DNA from: Prevotellamassilia sp.
GTDB lineage: Bacteria; Bacteroidota; Bacteroidia; Bacteroidales; Bacteroidaceae
Reading direction: 5' to 3'
DNA: 5,778 bases
NCBI GenBank assembly: GCA_018383375.1
Contig: JAHAWW010000065.1
Coordinates: 1 to 5,778, forward strand
The notes below the pieces were generated by a model that did not search any database, had not been told where the DNA came from, and worked only from the letters and a program-made list of their open reading frames with translations. This document shows positions 5,772-5,778 of this stretch, one piece after another. A program made the position numbers and the translations under genes. How positions within the stretch are numbered: the stretch's first letter is position 1; every line of letters starts with the position of its first letter.

Positions 5772-5778
5772 CGAGGCT

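Overview
The window looks like chromosomal DNA from a Bacteroidota (Bacteroidales) bacterium. Three things point there: recognisable type IX secretion system (T9SS) components PorU and PorV, a two-component pair that closely resembles RprX/RprY, and gene starts with no Shine-Dalgarno motif preceded by A-rich leaders. A possible Bacteroides-type TAnnTTTG promoter fits the same picture. The DNA is fairly GC-rich at third codon positions (many GAC, GGC, CTC, ATC, TTC codons). T9SS is absent from classical gut Bacteroides, so a lineage such as Porphyromonadaceae, Prevotellaceae, Muribaculaceae or a relative is more likely. I cannot fix the family from this sequence alone.

Layout, all genes on the + strand. 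(1) 1-3118 is a tight cluster: the C-terminal third or so of porU (cut by the left edge), porV, ispF, and a small Tyr/Asp-rich lipoprotein with a lipocalin-like look. The gaps are 14, 24 and 20 nt and I see no terminator between the genes, so one operon is likely. (2) 3119-3697 is a 579-nt intergenic stretch. It holds three copies of a 21-bp tandem repeat (3267-3329), a strong intrinsic terminator (3358-3396), a TTAAT direct-repeat cluster (3616-3639) and a candidate promoter that almost abuts the next start codon. (3) 3698-5734 is a complete two-component operon, a RprX-like sensor kinase followed 9 nt later by an RprY-like OmpR-family regulator. (4) 5735-5778 is a short tail with a small hairpin at the right edge.

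How the parts work together. PorU is the outer-membrane surface sortase of T9SS. It removes the C-terminal signal domain from cargo and joins the cargo to A-LPS. PorV is the beta-barrel partner that shuttles cargo and anchors PorU, so their adjacency makes functional sense. IspF is a housekeeping enzyme of the MEP isoprenoid pathway and its place here looks like conserved synteny rather than shared function. The lipoprotein carries an acidic stretch just after its lipid-anchored cysteine, resembling the Bacteroidota surface-export signal. RprXY is a separate transcription unit behind the terminator, and nothing in the sequence shows that it controls the T9SS genes.

I found no mobile element, CRISPR array, tRNA or rRNA, and no convincing new multi-gene system. 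The parts most worth a second look are the small lipoprotein, the 21-bp repeat in the long 3' region, and the apparently leaderless start of the kinase gene.
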